Assembly: GCA_937916395.1 (NCBI GenBank)
Contig: CALFTN010000072.1
Location: 1 to 25,383 of the forward strand
DNA from: an uncultured Clostridia bacterium
Lineage (GTDB): Bacteria; Bacillota; Clostridia; Oscillospirales; Acutalibacteraceae
Length of the DNA: 25,383 nt
Reading direction: 5' to 3'
How positions within the stretch are numbered: position 1 is the first letter of the stretch; every line of letters begins with the position of its first letter. Positions 15,153 to 22,919 of this stretch are shown here, in pieces. The position numbers and the translations under genes are program-made. Below the pieces are notes generated by a model, which had not been told where the DNA came from, ran no database searches, and worked only from the letters and a program-made list of their open reading frames with translations.

Positions 15153-15186
15153 AAAAAAGACACTTTGTTTAAAAAGTGTCTTTTTT
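15153..15186 (-). terminator. Terminator after upp
   Basis: A 14-bp stem (AAAAAAGACACTTT with AAAGTGTCTTTTTT) around a 6-base loop, 6 bases after the stop at 15192, with flanking A and T runs that make it bidirectional. Confidence 0.85.
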
Positions 15187-15191
15187 AAAAC

Positions 15192-15833
15192 TTATTTTGT
15201 ACCAAAAAGTCTGTCACCAGCGTCGCCGAGACCAGGAAGAATATAACCATTCTCATTAAGACATCTGTCTAAAGTTGAAACGAAAATATGAACATCCGGA
15301 TGGTCTTTCGCAAGGCGCTCAACACCTTCAGGTGCACCAATAACCCCCATAAATTTAATATGCTTACAGCCACGTTTTTTAATCATTGTAATAGCATCAG
15401 AAGCACTACCGCCTGTTGCAAGCATCGGGTCGATAACAAGAACCAACTTGTCTTCAATACCCTCTGGAAGCTTGCAGTAATATTCACAAGGCTCTAATGT
15501 TTCTTCGTTACGGTAAAGACCAATATGGCCTACCTTAGCTGATGGGAATAACGTGTGAACTCCATTAACCATACCGAGTCCAGCTCTTAAAATTGGAACA
15601 ATTACAATTGAATCATCTTTAACTTTATATTGCGTGCAAGTTTCAAGTGGTGTTGTAACCTGACACTCAACTGTCGGAACATCTTCTTTTAAACATTCAA
15701 ATGTCATTAATGTTGTAATTTCTTCAATAAGCTCTCTGAATTCCTTCATACTTGTTTTTTCATCACGAAGAATTGCGATTTTGTGATTTACAAGCGGATG
15801 ATTAAAAATTGTTACATTATCAAAATTTTTCAT
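15192..15833 (-). CDS. upp: Uracil phosphoribosyltransferase, 213 aa
   Basis: Makes UMP from uracil and PRPP in the pyrimidine salvage pathway. The PRPP-binding block is VLVIDPMLATGGSA, with the flanking ILRAGLGM and the C-terminal LPGLGDAGDRLFGTK that contacts uracil. The length is typical (about 209 aa). It starts 2 bases after the uraA stop, with an AAAGGTG site inside the end of uraA, so the two are coupled. Confidence 0.96.
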   Translation of the reverse strand: MKNFDNVTIFNHPLVNHKIAILRDEKTSMKEFRELIEEITTLMTFECLKEDVPTVECQVTTPLETCTQYKVKDDSIVIVPILRAGLGMVNGVHTLFPSAKVGHIGLYRNEETLEPCEYYCKLPEGIEDKLVLVIDPMLATGGSASDAITMIKKRGCKHIKFMGVIGAPEGVERLAKDHPDVHIFVSTLDRCLNENGYILPGLGDAGDRLFGTK

Positions 15834-15835
15834 TA

Positions 15836-17287
15836 TTATTCACCTTTGCCTAGTTTTGATTTTTCGATTTTCGTTAATATTGCGTTTGTAGTTATACCAA
15901 TGATAAGTGCAGTTGCAATAGATGTAATCTGAATTGTATTTGTAATTTCGCCAGTTTCTGCAATAGCATAAGGAATCTGGATTGAAAGACCACCAATACC
16001 AGAAATAAGAATAGAAGCAACTACAAAAAGATTTTTGTTATCATCGAGGTCAAGATTTTTAAACATTTTAAGACCTGAAACTGCAATAAAGCCGTAAAGA
16101 GTAAGGCAAACACCACCCATTACACAAGAAGGAATCGTCTGCAAAACTGCCATAACAGGACTTATAAAAGAAAGAATGATACACATAATAGCAGTTGTTG
16201 TAATTGTAACAATAGAAGCATTTCTTGTAATTGCAACACAACCAACAGATTCACCATAGGTGGTATTTGGACAGATACCAAAAACTGTACCAGCTATTGA
16301 ACCAACACCATCACCTAAAAGAGTTCTTTTAAGACCTGGCTCTTTAATAAGGTCGTGACCAATAATATAAGAAAGGTTTTTGTGGTCTGCAATATGCTCT
16401 GCAAACACAACCAATGCAACAGGTAAAAAAGCAATAACAACCTCTGCAATGCCACCTGCATTAATAAGTTGTGCATTTTCGTTTGCAAGAAGAATTTCAG
16501 GTGAAAGTTCACCACTCATAATTTCGCTGATTGCTTTAAGCCCTGCAAATTGTGGGAATGAAACAAATGCAGAAACACCTTTAAAAGTACCATCAGCCAT
16601 GAAGAAATTATCTATAATAGGCTGGAAGTTGATAATCATAAGGTAATCCACATTAGCTGCCATACCAATTGCAGTAAATATTGCGGCAACAATATACCCT
16701 GCAAGAATACCTAAAATAAAAGGAATAAGCTTTGCCATTTTATATTTCTTTTGTGTTGAGCAGATTATAATTACAAAGAAAGCAACAAGACCACAAAGAA
16801 GAGAAACAAGGTTATAAGAACCATATATAGCAGAAGAATTAGCTCTTACAATGTCACCCATAGCACTACCAGCAAGTGAAAGACCAATTAAAGCAACAGT
16901 TGGTCCAATAATAACTGGTGGCATAAGCCTGTCTACCCAATTTGTGCCAACAAAGTGAATAACTATTGCAATAGCTACATAAACAAGACCTGCAACAACA
17001 GAGCCTAAAATTATACCGCAATAGCCATAAGCCACAGCAACACCTAACGAACTCAAAAAAGCGAATGAGCTTCCAAGAAAAACAGGACTTTTAAATTTTG
17101 TAAATAACTGATAAACTAAAGTACCAACACCAGCACCTAAAATTGCTGCTGGAATTTGTGTTGGTAAACCGATAATTGTAGGAACAGCAATAGTTGCAGC
17201 AAGAATTGCAAGTAACTGTTGCAACGCAAGAACAATTAACTGTGAAGCTTTTGGTTTATCTTTGATATCATAAACTAAATTCGCCAT
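15836..17287 (-). CDS. uraA: Uracil permease (NCS2 family), 483 aa
   Basis: Takes up uracil, probably by proton symport. It has about 12-14 hydrophobic helices. The NCS2 signature region is around FAEHIADHKNLSYIIG and the downstream GDGVGSIAGTVFGICPNTTYGESVG. It is longer than E. coli UraA (429 aa) mainly through internal loops, as seen in several Firmicutes members. Cotranscription with upp fixes uracil as the likely substrate. ATG 17287 has AGGAGG 7 bases upstream, and a promoter lies at 17336-17364. Confidence 0.92.
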   Translation of the reverse strand: MANLVYDIKDKPKASQLIVLALQQLLAILAATIAVPTIIGLPTQIPAAILGAGVGTLVYQLFTKFKSPVFLGSSFAFLSSLGVAVAYGYCGIILGSVVAGLVYVAIAIVIHFVGTNWVDRLMPPVIIGPTVALIGLSLAGSAMGDIVRANSSAIYGSYNLVSLLCGLVAFFVIIICSTQKKYKMAKLIPFILGILAGYIVAAIFTAIGMAANVDYLMIINFQPIIDNFFMADGTFKGVSAFVSFPQFAGLKAISEIMSGELSPEILLANENAQLINAGGIAEVVIAFLPVALVVFAEHIADHKNLSYIIGHDLIKEPGLKRTLLGDGVGSIAGTVFGICPNTTYGESVGCVAITRNASIVTITTTAIMCIILSFISPVMAVLQTIPSCVMGGVCLTLYGFIAVSGLKMFKNLDLDDNKNLFVVASILISGIGGLSIQIPYAIAETGEITNTIQITSIATALIIGITTNAILTKIEKSKLGKGE

Positions 17288-17335
17288 AACATCCTCCTAA
17301 AAATACAAGAATTTATGATTTTCATCATTATTTTT

Positions 17336-17364
17336 ATAGTATCACACATCCTTTATGTTTTCAA
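17336..17364 (-). promoter_or_regulatory. Promoter of uraA-upp
   Basis: On the minus strand: TTGAAA, 17-base spacer, TACTAT. It occupies the 83-base gap after the CDF gene. A PyrR-type RNA element was looked for and not seen; the gap is too short for the usual anti-antiterminator. Confidence 0.65.
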
Positions 17365-17370
17365 GTATTT

Positions 17371-18267
17371 TTAATGATGATGGTGGTGATGACTATGACC
17401 TGAACCTGTATTCAGATGAGCATTACAATCATTCTCATGACAATGCTCTCCTACTGCTTCTAATTCGAGTGTAGCATGACTTATGCCATGTTCTTTAAGT
17501 TCCTCTCTCACCTTTTCTTTAACTGCGTGAAAATCACTGTTTGTTACTATATGCATAGTAGCAAAATTACTGTTTCCATCCATGCTCCATATATGAATAT
17601 GGTGAACATCTTCTACACCATCAATTTCTAAAATATGAATTTTAATTTCTTCAACATTTATTCCGTGTGGCGTTTTCTCTAAAAATAAATCTAAAACCTC
17701 TTTTAAATTCTTAAAAGCATTAATAAAAATAAAAACCGAAACACCTATTGACATAAGTGGGTCTATAATTTTTATATCTGTAAAATTCATAATTACCGCA
17801 CCGACCAATACAACTGCCCAACCTAAAACATCTTCTAACATGTGAAGATTTACAGCTTTTTGATTAAGTGAACCACCTCCGTGAGTAACAAAAGCAGCAA
17901 CGAAGTTGATTACAAGACCAAAAATTGCAAAAATAATCATACCTCTGTAGTTAATTTCAGTAGGATTCATAATTTTATTAATGGCATTAATTATCACCAC
18001 AACAGAACCAACTAAAAGAATTAATGTTGTTATAACACTACCTATTACAGAAAATCTCAGATATCCATACGTATAATTATCATCTGGTTTTTTCTTGCTT
18101 TTCTTCTCTAAAAAATAAGAAATACCAATACTTGTAGCATCGCCAACATCATGAATTGCATCTGAAATAATAGCTACGCTACCAGTAAAGATACCACCAA
18201 AAAATTCAAAAATTGCAAATGATAAGTTAAGTATAAATGCGATTAAAATATTTTTTTCGGTTTTCAT
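17371..18267 (-). CDS. Cation diffusion facilitator (zinc-type exporter), 298 aa
   Basis: Exports divalent cations by proton antiport across the cytoplasmic membrane. Six hydrophobic segments. The transport site is H39xxxD43 in helix 2 (SDAIHDVGD) and H142xxxD146 in helix 5 (NLHMLEDVLG), the HD-HD set associated with zinc specificity. A cytoplasmic domain (about residues 210-275) ends in a His tail (HSHHHHHH). ATG 18267 has AGGAGTG upstream. A TetR regulator is transcribed divergently 158 bases away, with shared TGAAC/GTTCA motifs in the gap. Confidence 0.93.
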   Translation of the reverse strand: MKTEKNILIAFILNLSFAIFEFFGGIFTGSVAIISDAIHDVGDATSIGISYFLEKKSKKKPDDNYTYGYLRFSVIGSVITTLILLVGSVVVIINAINKIMNPTEINYRGMIIFAIFGLVINFVAAFVTHGGGSLNQKAVNLHMLEDVLGWAVVLVGAVIMNFTDIKIIDPLMSIGVSVFIFINAFKNLKEVLDLFLEKTPHGINVEEIKIHILEIDGVEDVHHIHIWSMDGNSNFATMHIVTNSDFHAVKEKVREELKEHGISHATLELEAVGEHCHENDCNAHLNTGSGHSHHHHHH

Positions 18268-18319
18268 AGCCTACACTCCTATTGACTAAAATATTATTTA
18301 TGTTAAAATACATATATAT

Positions 18320-18334
18320 TGAACTCTATGTTCA
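18320..18334. promoter_or_regulatory. Candidate TetR operator, TGAAC-N5-GTTCA
   Basis: A perfect 5-bp inverted repeat with a 5-base spacer between the divergent CDF and TetR genes. TGAAC recurs at 18378-18382 and 18394-18398, flanking the TATAAT at 18386-18391 of the tetR-side promoter. Operator role is inferred. Confidence 0.5.
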
Positions 18335-18425
18335 TTATTTTACACCTGATTCAATTAATTAACAATATTCATTTTTCTGAACTTGTATAATACTGAACAT
18401 TTTTTATAATTTGTATGGTGACATT

Positions 18426-18977
18426 ATGGATAGAAGACAAAGAAAATCTCGCGAAGCTATTTTTTCAGCTTTTGTAGAATTATTATCAAATAAAGATTTC
18501 AATGAAATTACAGTTGGTGAAATAATAGAAAAAGCTGACATTGCACGAGCTACATTTTATTCACATTTTGAAACTAAAGAGTTTTTGCTAAAGGAATTAC
18601 TTGGTGAATTATTCTGTCATATTTTTGACTCTAACAGTAGCGATAACAATAATCACAAGCATATTTTTAATTGTGAAGCTCCTGATTCTGTTTTTTTACA
18701 TCTATTTCAGCACTTTGAGAAAAATGATAACAATATACTCGAATTACTCTCCAGTCAAAATAATGAGTTGTTTTTAAGTTATTTTAAAAGTAATTTAAAA
18801 ACTATGATTGCCTCCCAATTAGATTTATTTAAATCCAGAAAAAGTGAGAAATTACCTGACGATTTCTGGCTGAGCCATATTACCTCAACTTTTGTCGAAA
18901 CATTGCGTTGGTGGATTGATAACGGAATGAAAGAATCCCCAGAAGTTATAACAGAGTTTTTTTATTTATCGGTTTAA
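18426..18977 (+). CDS. TetR/AcrR-family transcription regulator, 183 aa
   Basis: Residues about 6-55 form a TetR-type helix-turn-helix (SREAIFSAFVELLSNK ... DIARATFYSHFETKEFL). The C-terminal ~120 residues are helical and resemble the ligand/dimerisation domains of short TetR members with no clear specificity. ATG 18426 has GGTGAC just upstream; in-frame codons before it fall in that site. The promoter -10 at 18386-18391 lies between two TGAAC repeats, which suggests autoregulation. Control of the divergent CDF gene is inferred from arrangement. No ligand can be assigned. Confidence 0.88.
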   Translation: MDRRQRKSREAIFSAFVELLSNKDFNEITVGEIIEKADIARATFYSHFETKEFLLKELLGELFCHIFDSNSSDNNNHKHIFNCEAPDSVFLHLFQHFEKNDNNILELLSSQNNELFLSYFKSNLKTMIASQLDLFKSRKSEKLPDDFWLSHITSTFVETLRWWIDNGMKESPEVITEFFYLSV

Positions 18978-19008
18978 AAAAATATTTTTATATTTTTGAA
19001 TAAAACAC

Positions 19009-19037
19009 TTGACAACTGAATATAATTTATGTATAAT
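19009..19037 (+). promoter_or_regulatory. Consensus promoter of tRNA-fMet
   Basis: TTGACA, exactly 17 bases, TATAAT. About 7 bases after the -10 the transcript begins, and a short leader hairpin GCACT-TTGAG-AGTGC (19044-19058) precedes the mature tRNA. Confidence 0.9.
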
Positions 19038-19070
19038 AGCAAAGCACTTTGAGAGTGCAAGTAAATATAT

Positions 19071-19148
<78 letters not shown>

Positions 19149-19152
19149 TTGA

Positions 19153-19184
19153 AAAGCTTTGAAATCAAACGGTTTCAGAGCTTT
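19153..19184 (+). terminator. Element-borne terminator just after tRNA-fMet
   Basis: AAAGCTTTGAAA pairs with TTTCAGAGCTTT (one G-T pair), followed by a T-rich stretch. It lies inside the element and replaces the chromosomal terminator that integration moved away to 24350-24382. Confidence 0.8.
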
Positions 19185-19260
19185 TTTATTTTTCTTTGAA
19201 GCTTCTTCAATTAAGCTATTTCCCTCCGTTTTCCCTCTGATAATCCAAAAATCGTCTGTT

Positions 19261-20469
19261 TTAGCTAATTTTTTCCATTCTGTTTAAAACATTTTCAATA
19301 GTCTCTGCAGCTGCTTGGTCTTTGGATTTTAAAGCATGTGTATAGATGTTCAGGGTTGTTGCAGTATTGGCATGCCCTAATCTTTTTGAAACAGTACAAA
19401 CATCTGTACCTTCTGCAATCATTAGTGTTGCGTTTGTATGTCTTAAAGAATGAAGTGTGACATACGGAAGTCCGCTTTTCTTTATAAACTTTGAAAACCA
19501 ATCCGTTATTGTGTCCGGGTATATTGGGTGACCATTCCAAGATGTAAAGAGTCTATCGTTATCTTCCCAAATATCACCAATCATTAAGCGCTGACGAAGT
19601 TGCCAAGAACGATATTCCTTTAACATATCACAAGCTGTTTTGCTTAAAGTGAATTTTCTGAATCCAGATTTTGTTTTTGGCTCTTTTGTAATAATTTGCT
19701 TATTTCCTATATATTGTGAAGAACGATTAACACTCATTGTTTGTTTTTCGAAATCAATGTCTTTCCATTCAAGACCACAAAGTTCTCCTCTACGAATACC
19801 TGTGTAAATAAGAATTACAATCATTGTTTTGTATTGAATGGGTTCATTTTCAAGTAAAGATAACATTTCTTTTGTTTGTTCTTCGTTAAGATATGATATT
19901 TCTCTATGCGGTACTTTCGGTGGGTCAGCTCTTTCTGCGACATTCTTTTCTAATAACCCCCATTTTACTGCAGTTGCAAGTATTTTTGAAATAACTCTGT
20001 GATGTTCTAAAATAGTTTTTGGGGCTAATTTACCATCATTCATAAGTTTTCCGTTTTCATCATATCTTTTATGTTCATTTAAACCAGATACTTCTAAACT
20101 TCTGTAAAAAGCATTTAAATGTAGTGGCGTTATATCTTTTAATTTAAGGTGTCCTATACCTAAATTGATTCTTCTTAGATAGATTTCATAACGTGAATAG
20201 GTTTTAACTGCAAGATTTACTTTTGCATACTCTTCCATCCATCTTTTTGAAAAATCAACAAATTTAATTTTATTATCAGGTGACACACCGTTTTTTACCT
20301 CCTCTTCAAAAAGAACCTTTTGCCTTTCAAGTTCTTTTTCAATTTGTCTAGGTGTCATGCTGGGTTCTGGAATCCATGTTTTTGATTTACCTAACTTTTT
20401 TCCATTAACATCGGTTCCACAAGACACTCTAATTTCATAACCTCTACCTTTCTTTCGTGCTGTTGCCAT
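19261..20469 (-). CDS. int: Tyrosine recombinase (phage/ICE integrase), 402 aa
   Basis: Catalyses integration and excision of the element at the tRNA-fMet core. Residues about 1-58 are an AP2-like arm-binding domain (GYEIRVSCGTD). Residues about 70-175 are a SAM-like core-binding domain, and the catalytic domain spans about 190-395. Catalytic residues: R226 (TGIRRGEL), K267, H340 and R343 (HSLRHTNA), H366 (LGHANTATT) and Y376 (NIYTHAL). The length and order match Tn916-type integrases. ATG 20469 has AGGAGC upstream; a promoter may lie at TTGCAA-17-AATAAT about 40 bases upstream. The stop is 113 bases from the attL core, as usual for integrases. Confidence 0.95.
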   Translation of the reverse strand: MATARKKGRGYEIRVSCGTDVNGKKLGKSKTWIPEPSMTPRQIEKELERQKVLFEEEVKNGVSPDNKIKFVDFSKRWMEEYAKVNLAVKTYSRYEIYLRRINLGIGHLKLKDITPLHLNAFYRSLEVSGLNEHKRYDENGKLMNDGKLAPKTILEHHRVISKILATAVKWGLLEKNVAERADPPKVPHREISYLNEEQTKEMLSLLENEPIQYKTMIVILIYTGIRRGELCGLEWKDIDFEKQTMSVNRSSQYIGNKQIITKEPKTKSGFRKFTLSKTACDMLKEYRSWQLRQRLMIGDIWEDNDRLFTSWNGHPIYPDTITDWFSKFIKKSGLPYVTLHSLRHTNATLMIAEGTDVCTVSKRLGHANTATTLNIYTHALKSKDQAAAETIENVLNRMEKIS

Positions 20470-20507
20470 AAATAAGCTCCTTTCTTAGTCCCCAAGTTAA
20501 TTATTGC

Positions 20508-20526
20508 GCAATTTTTTGAAAATTGC
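20508..20526. repeat. Short palindromic hairpin upstream of int
   Basis: GCAATTTT-TTG-AAAATTGC, perfect 8-bp arms, in the int promoter region (the -35 TTGCAA overlaps it). It may be an integrase or excisionase binding site. Confidence 0.45.
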
Positions 20527-20563
20527 AAAAACTTTTCTCTTTAATAAAATAAATGAGGGAATT

Positions 20564-20594
20564 GACTCTGACACCAGGTGATAGTGTCAGAGTC
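20564..20594. terminator. Hairpin between excisionase and integrase genes
   Basis: GACTCTGACAC pairs perfectly with GTGTCAGAGTC around a 9-base loop. It sits 6 bases after the excisionase-like gene stop and separates that operon from int, so int may be expressed independently. The T-rich side is on the plus strand. Confidence 0.7.
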
Positions 20595-20600
20595 TTATTT

Positions 20601-20786
20601 TTATTCAATTGTTTCTAAATATGCTTTTAAAACATCTATATTAACCAATGTTTTTCTGCCAATTTTACAAGATGGAACTTTACCACTTTTGATAAGAGTT
20701 CTAAGTCCATTCATTGTTAAAGCACTTTCAGGGTCTTCATCTTTTATAATTTTAAATGCTTCTGAAATAAGTCTTAATTTAGGCAT
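20601..20786 (-). CDS. Excisionase/HTH_17-like DNA-binding protein, 61 aa
   Basis: A short MerR/excisionase-type winged helix (MNGLRTLIKSGKVPSCKIGRKTLVNIDVLKAYLE), the usual partner directing an integrase toward excision. AGGAGG precedes ATG 20786 and lies inside the end of the 98-aa gene, which overlaps it by 13 bases. Position next to int supports the role; the exact DNA site is unknown. Confidence 0.85.
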   Translation of the reverse strand: MPKLRLISEAFKIIKDEDPESALTMNGLRTLIKSGKVPSCKIGRKTLVNIDVLKAYLETIE

Positions 20787-21070
20787 ATAGATTCCTCCTT
20801 GTTTTCCTGGGAATTCTCATCTAAACTAAGTAGATTGTTGCTCGAACATAGAATATTATGTTCGGTATTTTCAACACACTCTAAATATGTATTTCCAACT
20901 GAAATTAGTTTTTTAAACAATAGATTAACTGTGTTTTCAATCAGTTTATACTCATCTTTATTTATGGTGTCATACATCTGAAGCTCATCCTTAGTTTGTC
21001 CTATGTTTTCAATTGTTAATATAATTGTTTCACAAACACTGCCAAACACATTATTTGATAACTTAATCAT
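20774..21070 (-). CDS. Hypothetical element protein, 98 aa
   Basis: No family recognised. It is Asn/Glu/Leu-rich and mostly helical by composition. It has a Cys-containing stretch (LECVENTEHNILCSS) and an acidic tail ending in NKEESICLN. ATG 21070 has GGAG 10 bases upstream. It overlaps the excisionase gene by 13 bases and the 81-aa gene stop by 8 bases, so it is one of a tight operon. Its function is unknown. Confidence 0.7.
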   Translation of the reverse strand: MIKLSNNVFGSVCETIILTIENIGQTKDELQMYDTINKDEYKLIENTVNLLFKKLISVGNTYLECVENTEHNILCSSNNLLSLDENSQENKEESICLN

Positions 21071-21308
21071 TGTTTTTGCACTCCTTTACTTTATTTACAT
21101 AATTATTTGAAATTGTAATTTCATAAAAATTACCTAATATAAGTTTTTCAGGTGAACAGACTTTTGCACTTACCCAAAAACTTTTTACAGATGTACCATC
21201 CGTATGTTCCTCGTGGTATGTAGTATGAATAATAGTACCACACCTGAATTTTTTAGTGCTTGGGTTATCACCACACACAAAACGTTTACCAATTATTTTG
21301 TACTGCAT
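21063..21308 (-). CDS. Hypothetical element protein, 81 aa
   Basis: No family recognised. The composition suggests a beta-rich fold (YKIIGKRFVCG ... FYEITISNNYV) with four Cys in separate places. Start chosen at ATG 21308 with GGAG about 8-10 bases upstream; a TTG upstream would include that site. It overlaps the Rep end (21322) not at all and the 98-aa gene by 8 bases. Adjacent to Rep, it may be an accessory replication protein, which is a guess. Confidence 0.65.
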   Translation of the reverse strand: MQYKIIGKRFVCGDNPSTKKFRCGTIIHTTYHEEHTDGTSVKSFWVSAKVCSPEKLILGNFYEITISNNYVNKVKECKNND

Positions 21309-21321
21309 AAAATCTTCTCCT

Positions 21322-22152
21322 TTATTTATTTTTATATTGTTCAAATGTTATTGAGTTTATTTCTTCACCATTCAAAACAATAGAATTAGTGTATGAATAA
21401 CACAACTCTGCGTCTTTGGTTAGTTTTAAAAATTCACCATGCTCCATAATAATTGGAATTGGTTTTTTAATACCTTTTGAATGTGTGTATAATTTAAAAT
21501 TATCAGGATAAAATGAAATGCGATTTCCTTTTATGCTGGTTTTACTTTTATCTTTATTATTAGTAAATTTAGTACAAAAGTAAGCACCAAAATTACTGGA
21601 GTTATGAATTCTTTTGATAGTAATATTTCCATAACACCAAAGTTTTTTTAGTTCATCTAACTTAAAAAACAAACAAGCGTTACTAATGTCTTTTATTAAT
21701 ACATGTAAATGAAAACTACCATTTCCTTGTGGTTCGATAATCTTAATATATTCACAGGTGGTATATTTTTTCTTAAGTTTTTTCCAAAATGAAGAAAAAT
21801 CCAATGTTGCTTTTGCATAATTGGTCATTTTTTCTTTATAAGTTAGTGTTAAAAAAACTTCTGAATGATTACCAACGAAATTATTATTAATTAATCGTCG
21901 CAAATCATTTGTTGCTTTTTTAAAATGAGTTTGTTGCTTTTCCAAAGTTTTTTCAATTTTAAATTCAATAATTTCACCTGTTGAAATATTAATACATCTA
22001 TTATTCTTAACCCTTCGAAATTTTGAAATGCTATAATTATTTCTTTCAGTAGTAATTGCTTCTGTAATACTTTTGCACAAATAGACTTTTGAAAGATGTT
22101 TATCTGGTATTACCTCCGTTTCTTTCATATTTACATTTTTTTCGTTATACAT
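21322..22152 (-). CDS. rep: HUH rolling-circle replication initiator (Rep), 276 aa
   Basis: Nicks one strand at an origin and stays bound through a tyrosine. The three signature motifs are present in order: FLTLT at 100-104, F147-HLH (148-150)-VLI as the metal-binding HUH triad, and Y191 with K195 (YFCTKF) as the catalytic tyrosine motif. This is the Rep_1/RCR plasmid type, not a Mob relaxase. ATG 22152 is preferred (GGAGG 8 bases upstream); ATG 22167 overlaps that site. The presumed nick site would lie in the AT-rich gap 22168-22386. In an integrated element it may drive replication after excision or transfer. Confidence 0.85.
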   Translation of the reverse strand: MYNEKNVNMKETEVIPDKHLSKVYLCKSITEAITTERNNYSISKFRRVKNNRCINISTGEIIEFKIEKTLEKQQTHFKKATNDLRRLINNNFVGNHSEVFLTLTYKEKMTNYAKATLDFSSFWKKLKKKYTTCEYIKIIEPQGNGSFHLHVLIKDISNACLFFKLDELKKLWCYGNITIKRIHNSSNFGAYFCTKFTNNKDKSKTSIKGNRISFYPDNFKLYTHSKGIKKPIPIIMEHGEFLKLTKDAELCYSYTNSIVLNGEEINSITFEQYKNK

Positions 22153-22167
22153 AAATATAACCTCCAT

Positions 22168-22386
22168 TTTCTTTAATATTTTTGACTTTCACAATTCATA
22201 AACGAACTGGTGTCATACAATACAGGTCATATTTTTTCGATTTATAGAAAATTTTGAAAAATAATAAAAATAATTTAATATATTTGGGGAAATTGTTTCG
22301 GGAATAATAAATAGAAATGTGCAAGTTTTTTATATAAACATAAGCTTTTTTTCCTGAATTTTAGTAAAGCGAAAGGAGGTGTGAAT
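22168..22386. other. AT-rich intergenic gap between divergent Rep and 62-aa genes
   Basis: No gene of its own. It must hold the divergent promoters of rep and the 62-aa gene. It is the best place for a replication origin or nick site, but no obvious origin hairpin was identified. Near its right end an AAAGGAGGTG site serves the 62-aa gene. Confidence 0.4.
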
Positions 22387-22575
22387 ATGATTCCGATAAG
22401 AGAAATTGATAACCCATTAAAGCAAATTAATACAATAAGTCGTGCGCTTTGCGTTCTTGCTGATAGCATTCCACCTAAAATGAGTGAAACAATAAAAATA
22501 CAATGTAACCAAATCCATAAATCTATTGATATAATTCAACGAGAGTTGGTAAGAAATGGTTACACAAAACTTTAA
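22387..22575 (+). CDS. Small hypothetical protein, 62 aa
   Basis: No family recognised. Predicted helical, with one Cys in a hydrophobic helix (RALCVLADSI) and another in a later helix (IQCNQIHKSI). AGGAGG at 22374-22379 lies 7 bases before ATG 22387; the GTG just upstream is within the spacing. It is divergent from rep and ends before a strong hairpin at 22694-22729. Role unknown; copy control or a small regulator is possible. Confidence 0.7.
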   Translation: MIPIREIDNPLKQINTISRALCVLADSIPPKMSETIKIQCNQIHKSIDIIQRELVRNGYTKL

Positions 22576-22693
22576 GTAACTCTGATTTTAAAAATAAAGC
22601 TCCTTAGAGACGTTTAGAAAGCTTTTGAAAACTTTTTTGAAAAGGGGTTCGAAAAAGAATATTAAACTCTTATATAAGCCCTTTAAGACAAAA

Positions 22694-22729
22694 AGAAAGA
22701 CGCTTCGATTTTACTCGAAACGTCTTTCT
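22694..22729. terminator. Bidirectional terminator between convergent small genes
   Basis: AGAAAGACG-C-TTCGA faces TCGAA-A-CGTCTTTCT with a 6-base loop, one internal mismatch, flanked by A/T. It separates the plus-strand 62-aa gene from the minus-strand 54-aa gene. Confidence 0.8.
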
Positions 22730-22739
22730 ACTAAAAAAT

Positions 22740-22904
22740 TTAACCAAAATAACCAGTTGTTGTATCTTTACAATTAATTATTGCTACTCTTTGTCCTGGG
22801 TATTGCAGTTCAACAGCTTTTTTTGCATCATGGTAAGATTGTGCTCGTATAGTTGTTTCCATTGTTTTTCCGTTAATGGTAAAACGAACGATGTAAGTAC
22901 GCAT
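22740..22904 (-). CDS. Small hypothetical protein, 54 aa
   Basis: A clean reading frame from ATG 22904 to the stop at 22740, with AGGAGG (22911-22916) 7 bases upstream. It reads MRTYIVRFTINGKTMETTIR and so on, with a KAVELQYPG helix and a C-terminal AIINCKDTTTGYFG. The pattern looks like a small beta-alpha-beta domain. No family is recognised with confidence; phage-type small proteins of similar size exist. It follows the zinc-ribbon gene by 15 bases, so the two form one transcript. Confidence 0.75.
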   Translation of the reverse strand: MRTYIVRFTINGKTMETTIRAQSYHDAKKAVELQYPGQRVAIINCKDTTTGYFG

Positions 22905-22919
22905 GAATTCACCTCCTAA

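Noticed and set aside
16315..16646. Frames of 66 and 88 codons
   Set aside because: Shadows within uraA.
17288..17370. PyrR-binding attenuator before uraA-upp
   Set aside because: The 83-base gap is filled by a promoter and ribosome-binding site, and no terminator/antiterminator pair was found.
20578..20981. Plus-strand frames of 60-70 codons over the excisionase and 98-aa genes
   Set aside because: No ribosome-binding site; opposite-strand genes have clear sites and overlap in operon fashion.
22275..22469. Minus-strand frame of 64 codons
   Set aside because: Overlaps the 62-aa plus-strand gene, which has a strong AGGAGG; the minus frame has no good start.
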